Shown here one piece after another: positions 53,107-56,031 of a DNA stretch of 56,031 nt. Each line of letters begins with the position of its first letter. Position 1 is the stretch's first letter. The translations under genes and the position numbers were made by a program. Source of the DNA: Gemmatimonadaceae bacterium (GTDB taxonomy: Bacteria > Gemmatimonadota > Gemmatimonadetes > Gemmatimonadales > Gemmatimonadaceae). The notes beneath the pieces were generated by a model. It searched no databases. It was not told the DNA's origin and saw only the letters and a list, made by a program, of their open reading frames with translations. Location of the stretch: positions 1 through 56,031 of the forward strand of contig JAICOJ010000012.1 in assembly GCA_025930755.1 (NCBI GenBank), given 5' to 3'.

Positions 53107-55452
53107 TCAGAACATTCCGCTCGTTCGCCGCGCGGTCCCACGGACCGACTGCATCACTCGGCCGTACTCATGCTCCGACTCTATACTGTCGGCGGCCTTC
53201 ATGAAGCTCTCGCGCGTCGCCTGGCTCATCTCGGGATACTTCTTGGCGAACGAGACGAGGAACGAGGCGAGCTCGAAGTCGGACTCGATTTCGGAGGCCG
53301 ACTGAAGCAGGCGCGCCTGGACTTCCTCGGAGTTGTCGGCCCGTTTCAGCAGCGAGGACAGCACGCGCCGGCGCTCGAAATTCGACTCGATCGTCCCCAC
53401 GGCCTTGAAGAAGGCATCGCGTGCCTTGTTCGAGCCTAACCCGCGAGAGGACACGGCCAGCAGCAGCTCGGCCAGCTCGAAGTCGGACTCGATGTTGTCG
53501 GCGACGTTGAGCAGCAGCGTCATCGCCTCCTCGTCCATCGTCGCCGACTTCACCAACGTCGTGAGCACACGGCGTGTCTCGAAATCCGACTCGATGTTCC
53601 GCACAGCCTGGAGGTACGCCGTCGAGCCGCCGCCGATCTTTCCGGTCTTCGCGATCGCGATGAGCGTCTGCGCGACCTCGAAATCGGAATCCATCTGGCC
53701 GGCGATCTCGAGTGCACGCCGCGTCTCGCTTTCGCTGAGCGATGGCGTGGCCTTGAAGAGCGCCTCGAAGTAACGGCGACGGGCATGATCGCCCGACAGA
53801 AGCGAGACCTCTCGCAGCACGGCATCGACGCCCCCTTCCCGGTAGAGCGCCGGAACACGGGTGTCGGCCGTGAACGCGGTCCGCCGCTCGAAGGCGAGGA
53901 GCACGCTCGCGAGCCAGCGGCGACCTTCGTCATCCCATGGGCGCTCGTCGCCATCGACCGTGAACTTGCGTGTCATGCGGCCGCTGGCATCGGAGCGGAT
54001 CTCGATCCGGCGCGTGGTCAACGCATCGCTCTCGGTGAGCAGGAACGACCCGTTCGCCGGAACGCTCTCCACATCGGAAAGATCGCTTGCGAACCGTACC
54101 TTACCGATCGTCCGAATCGTGAGGTCGCAGTCACCGGCGGAGATATGCGCGCGCCACGTGTCGTTCTCGTCGTCGCTGTTCCGCGAGATGCTCGTGTTGC
54201 CCTTCCCGGTGTAGTCACACTGCGTCGGCTCACCGAGCAGATCGTTGGCGGTGAAGACACGCATCGGTCTGGCCGCCACACTCTTGCCGCGCGCCACCGC
54301 CTTTCGCTCGGCGACGATCGCCTCGGATGGCACGATCGCCGAAACGATCACCGGGAATGTTCCGAGCGCCCGCGACGGAACGAACGCCGCCGCTGGAATC
54401 AGAATGAGGAGCGCAACCAGCCATGTCGGAACGGCGAAACGGCGCGACACGGTGCGGCGGTTCCTGCGCTCGTCGAGGATCGCCAGAAGGCGATCGGACA
54501 GCTGCGAGCGACGGGCCATGCAAACGGTCGCGAGCGCCGTCGTGCTCGGGACGCGAAGGTCGCGCGCAACCTGGAGGAGATGCGTCGCGTACTCGGATGG
54601 CCGCGCTCCCGCACGAACGACCGCGTCATCACAGGCGCGCTCGCGCTCACCGCGGAGTGCGCGGGACGCGAGCCACACCAGCGGATCGAACCAGTACATG
54701 GCGCAGGCGGCCTGCGCGATCAGCTGGGTCAGGCAATCGCGACGGGCCACGTGCGCCAGCTCGTGCAGCATGACGTCGCGGCGCCGCTCGGCGGGCCACT
54801 GCTCGGCATTTGCCGGGAGCAGGACCGTCGGGTTCACGATGCCGAACGCCATCGGCATCGTCGCGCGCTCACTCGTCATGATGCGAACGCGACCTGCCAG
54901 TCCGAGCTGCGCCGGCAGCACTGAGGCGAGCGCGCCCCATGCTCCGCCGGTCGCTGGCCTGGCGGTCTTCGACAGGCGCCACACCCGCACGTGACCGAGC
55001 ACCATCGGCAGGGCGACGAGCGAGGCGCCCAGGCACCAGATCAGGAATGCGATCTTCCCCCAGTCTCGCGGGCCGCCTGCCCCCTGGGCAGCGGACTCCT
55101 CGAGCGCAAGCGCGGTCAGCGCCGCCTCGGCGTCGTGCGGTGCATGGGTCGTCGCGAGACTGGCGACCGAGGAGGAGATGGCTGCGGGGAGCGTCACGAC
55201 CTCCTGCTCGGGGACCGGTGCGCCCGCGTTGGTCGGCGGCAGTACCGCCACCCGCCATGCCGGGAGTGACGCCGAGAGGAGCGGGAGTGCGAGCGTACAG
55301 GCGATCGCCACCAGCCACACGAGGTGACGCGCCGCGGCGGACGAGCGGCGCCAGCCAATCGCCGCCGCACCCGCGAGAAGCAACAGAGGCGCGCCGCGGA
55401 GCGCCGCGGCGAGGATGGCCTCGATCCAGGGATCCGACCACAGCTGACTCAT
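53107..55452 (-). CDS. BlaR1-type M56 membrane metalloprotease with C-terminal 34-residue repeats
   Basis: 781 residues. Four membrane spans in the first 370 residues surround the zinc metalloprotease motif LHELAHVARRD (His230, His234) and the downstream RERACDDAVV glutamate region. A linker follows. The C-terminal 200 residues (53107 to about 53700) are six repeats of about 34 residues starting IESDFE or MDSDFE. In BlaR1-family sensors the region after the last span senses the stimulus and the protease then cleaves BlaI-type repressors. Here it has no penicillin-binding domain. The ATG overlaps the blaI stop. Confidence 0.9.
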   Translation of the reverse strand: MSQLWSDPWIEAILAAALRGAPLLLLAGAAAIGWRRSSAAARHLVWLVAIACTLALPLLSASLPAWRVAVLPPTNAGAPVPEQEVVTLPAAISSSVASLATTHAPHDAEAALTALALEESAAQGAGGPRDWGKIAFLIWCLGASLVALPMVLGHVRVWRLSKTARPATGGAWGALASVLPAQLGLAGRVRIMTSERATMPMAFGIVNPTVLLPANAEQWPAERRRDVMLHELAHVARRDCLTQLIAQAACAMYWFDPLVWLASRALRGERERACDDAVVRAGARPSEYATHLLQVARDLRVPSTTALATVCMARRSQLSDRLLAILDERRNRRTVSRRFAVPTWLVALLILIPAAAFVPSRALGTFPVIVSAIVPSEAIVAERKAVARGKSVAARPMRVFTANDLLGEPTQCDYTGKGNTSISRNSDDENDTWRAHISAGDCDLTIRTIGKVRFASDLSDVESVPANGSFLLTESDALTTRRIEIRSDASGRMTRKFTVDGDERPWDDEGRRWLASVLLAFERRTAFTADTRVPALYREGGVDAVLREVSLLSGDHARRRYFEALFKATPSLSESETRRALEIAGQMDSDFEVAQTLIAIAKTGKIGGGSTAYLQAVRNIESDFETRRVLTTLVKSATMDEEAMTLLLNVADNIESDFELAELLLAVSSRGLGSNKARDAFFKAVGTIESNFERRRVLSSLLKRADNSEEVQARLLQSASEIESDFELASFLVSFAKKYPEMSQATRESFMKAADSIESEHEYGRVMQSVRGTARRTSGMF

Positions 55453-55838
55453 CGTCCCTCCACCTTCGCCTGGTCGATCAGGCGTTGAAGCTGGTCCAGC
55501 TCCTCGTCGGTCATCTTCGACGCGGACATGTCGAGGAGCGCCGCGACGGCCTCGGATGCCGAGCCGTCGAAGAACGTACGAAGTACCTGCCGCAGCGCCG
55601 ACTGCCGGGCGGTGTTGCGCGGGACGGTGGGCAGGTACACATAGCGCGGGCCGTCGTGCTCGAAACGCAGGTGGCCTTTCTCGAGCAGCACGCGCAGGAG
55701 AGCCCGCACGGCGGAATACGTGGGCGGATCGGGGAGCGCTTCCATCACCTCGGCGGCCGTCGCTCGGCCACTCGCGTAGATGACGTCCATGATCTGCCGC
55801 TCTCGTCGGGAGAGGGGAGGGGTCTGGGCAGGTGTCAC
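55449..55838 (-). CDS. BlaI/MecI/CopY-family transcriptional repressor
   Basis: 129 residues from a GTG after AGGAGCGACC; a longer frame starting ten codons earlier is less likely. The winged helix is clear: LSRRERQIMDVIYASGRATAAEVMEALPDPPTYSAVRALLRVLLEKGHL. Then FEHDGPRYVYLP, where the family has YEPDGRRY..Y, and a dimerisation end FFDGSASEAVAALLDM, the usual family end. It represses its own operon with BlaR1. Promoter and operator are listed separately. Confidence 0.92.
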   Translation of the reverse strand: MTPAQTPPLSRRERQIMDVIYASGRATAAEVMEALPDPPTYSAVRALLRVLLEKGHLRFEHDGPRYVYLPTVPRNTARQSALRQVLRTFFDGSASEAVAALLDMSASKMTDEELDQLQRLIDQAKVEGR

Positions 55839-55863
55839 GGTCGCTCCTGGATGTTGAAAATGC

Positions 55864-55905
55864 AGCACTGTGCTAGAGAATTAGCATTGCCCTGAATTTC
55901 GTCAA
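55864..55905 (-). promoter_or_regulatory. blaI promoter with overlapping palindromic operator
   Basis: On the minus strand TTGACG (complement of 55900-55905), a spacer of 16 bases and TAATTC (55878-55883) form a good housekeeping promoter. The start point would lie near 55870, inside the palindrome AGCACAGTGCT (minus strand, 55864-55874). A repressor bound there would block initiation, as expected for BlaI autoregulation. Confidence 0.6.
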
Positions 55906-55936
55906 TAGTGCGGTGTGTAAGGATTGTGAGAAGACG

Positions 55937-56031
55937 GGGGATCAGGAGTCAGGAGTCAGGGATCAGGGGGTGCCAGGGTGAAGGTTCAGGAGAACGGCTC
56001 GCGCAGCTCCTCACACCTTCACCCTGACACC
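55937..56031. repeat. GTCAGG-word palindrome, right arm cut by window end
   Basis: The left arm 55937-55984 (gggggatcaggagtcaggag and on) begins to pair with the right arm at 56014-56031 (caccttcaccctgacacc), which is truncated by the window. The arm and loop words match the element at 51364, so these two are copies of one family. Confidence 0.7.

Overview
The window looks like a chromosomal segment of a GC-rich, free-living soil or environmental Gram-negative bacterium, most likely a member of the Gemmatimonadota. The support is the protein style rather than a marker gene. There are many lipoproteins and Sec or Tat exported enzymes, S9 peptidases, DUF4097 and Big-domain surface proteins, a zinc-ribbon Ser/Thr kinase with a PEGA tail, BlaI/BlaR1 regulation, and a Ku/LigD repair pair. 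I see no rRNA, tRNA, CRISPR array, transposase or phage module.

Layout. 1-955: small subunit plus GMC oxidoreductase, cut by the window edge. 1237-3475: a lipoprotein metallophosphoesterase diverging from a DUF4097 repeat protein. 3614-6375: a coupled sigma54 response regulator and histidine kinase. 6526-9590: a tight HAD phosphatase, APC permease and amidohydrolase cluster. 9580-11718: a large secreted protein. 11898-16681: cyclophilin, penicillin-acylase-like enzyme, SnoaL-like lipoprotein and Tat-exported Gfo/Idh/MocA oxidoreductase. 16787-20639: a multi-sensor kinase, an AraC regulator and a small exported protein. 20723-28449: cysteine synthase, beta-lactamase-fold hydrolase, S9 peptidase, amine oxidase, an exported unknown and an isoprenylcysteine-methyltransferase-like membrane protein. 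28446-31504: a histidine kinase, a small zinc-finger protein, and an ECF sigma / putative anti-sigma / Spy-like operon. 31653-34019: a 59-residue basic protein, DUF6624, an ArsR-SRPBCC pair with a clear AT-rich operator, and a membrane protein. 34267-44299: a head-to-tail, largely overlapping run. It encodes a beta-helix surface protein, a Ser/Thr kinase, a tetratricopeptide-like protein, an outer-membrane-barrel-like protein, a helicase with a built-in exonuclease domain, and a hydrolase. 44210-47902: a retropepsin-like protease, a PD40 propeller, an arylsulfotransferase remnant, an exported lipoprotein and DUF72. 47899-51366: Ku diverging from LigD. 51489-55838: a TPR lipoprotein, a small membrane protein, and BlaR1/BlaI.

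Two DNA-level patterns cut across the genes. First, twelve intergenic palindromes of about 70-190 bp have arms built from short, mostly tandem words. The words differ between loci (CACAGAGG, GTCGAGG, GTCAGG, AACTGCG, AGAATTC, GCGCTGG, GCTCAGGGT). They mostly sit right behind stop codons, and in some cases they supply the stop codon or run into a coding end. Second, the word CGTTAGG (or CCTAACG) recurs through the coding sequence, and most of the rare TTA codons I noticed, and several CTA codons, lie inside it. The other notable points are the nested helicase-exonuclease, the surface-protein/kinase operon, a BlaR1 whose C-terminus is six 34-residue repeats, and probable frame errors at the starts of LigD and the arylsulfotransferase remnant. 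All calls come from reading the sequence without database searches.
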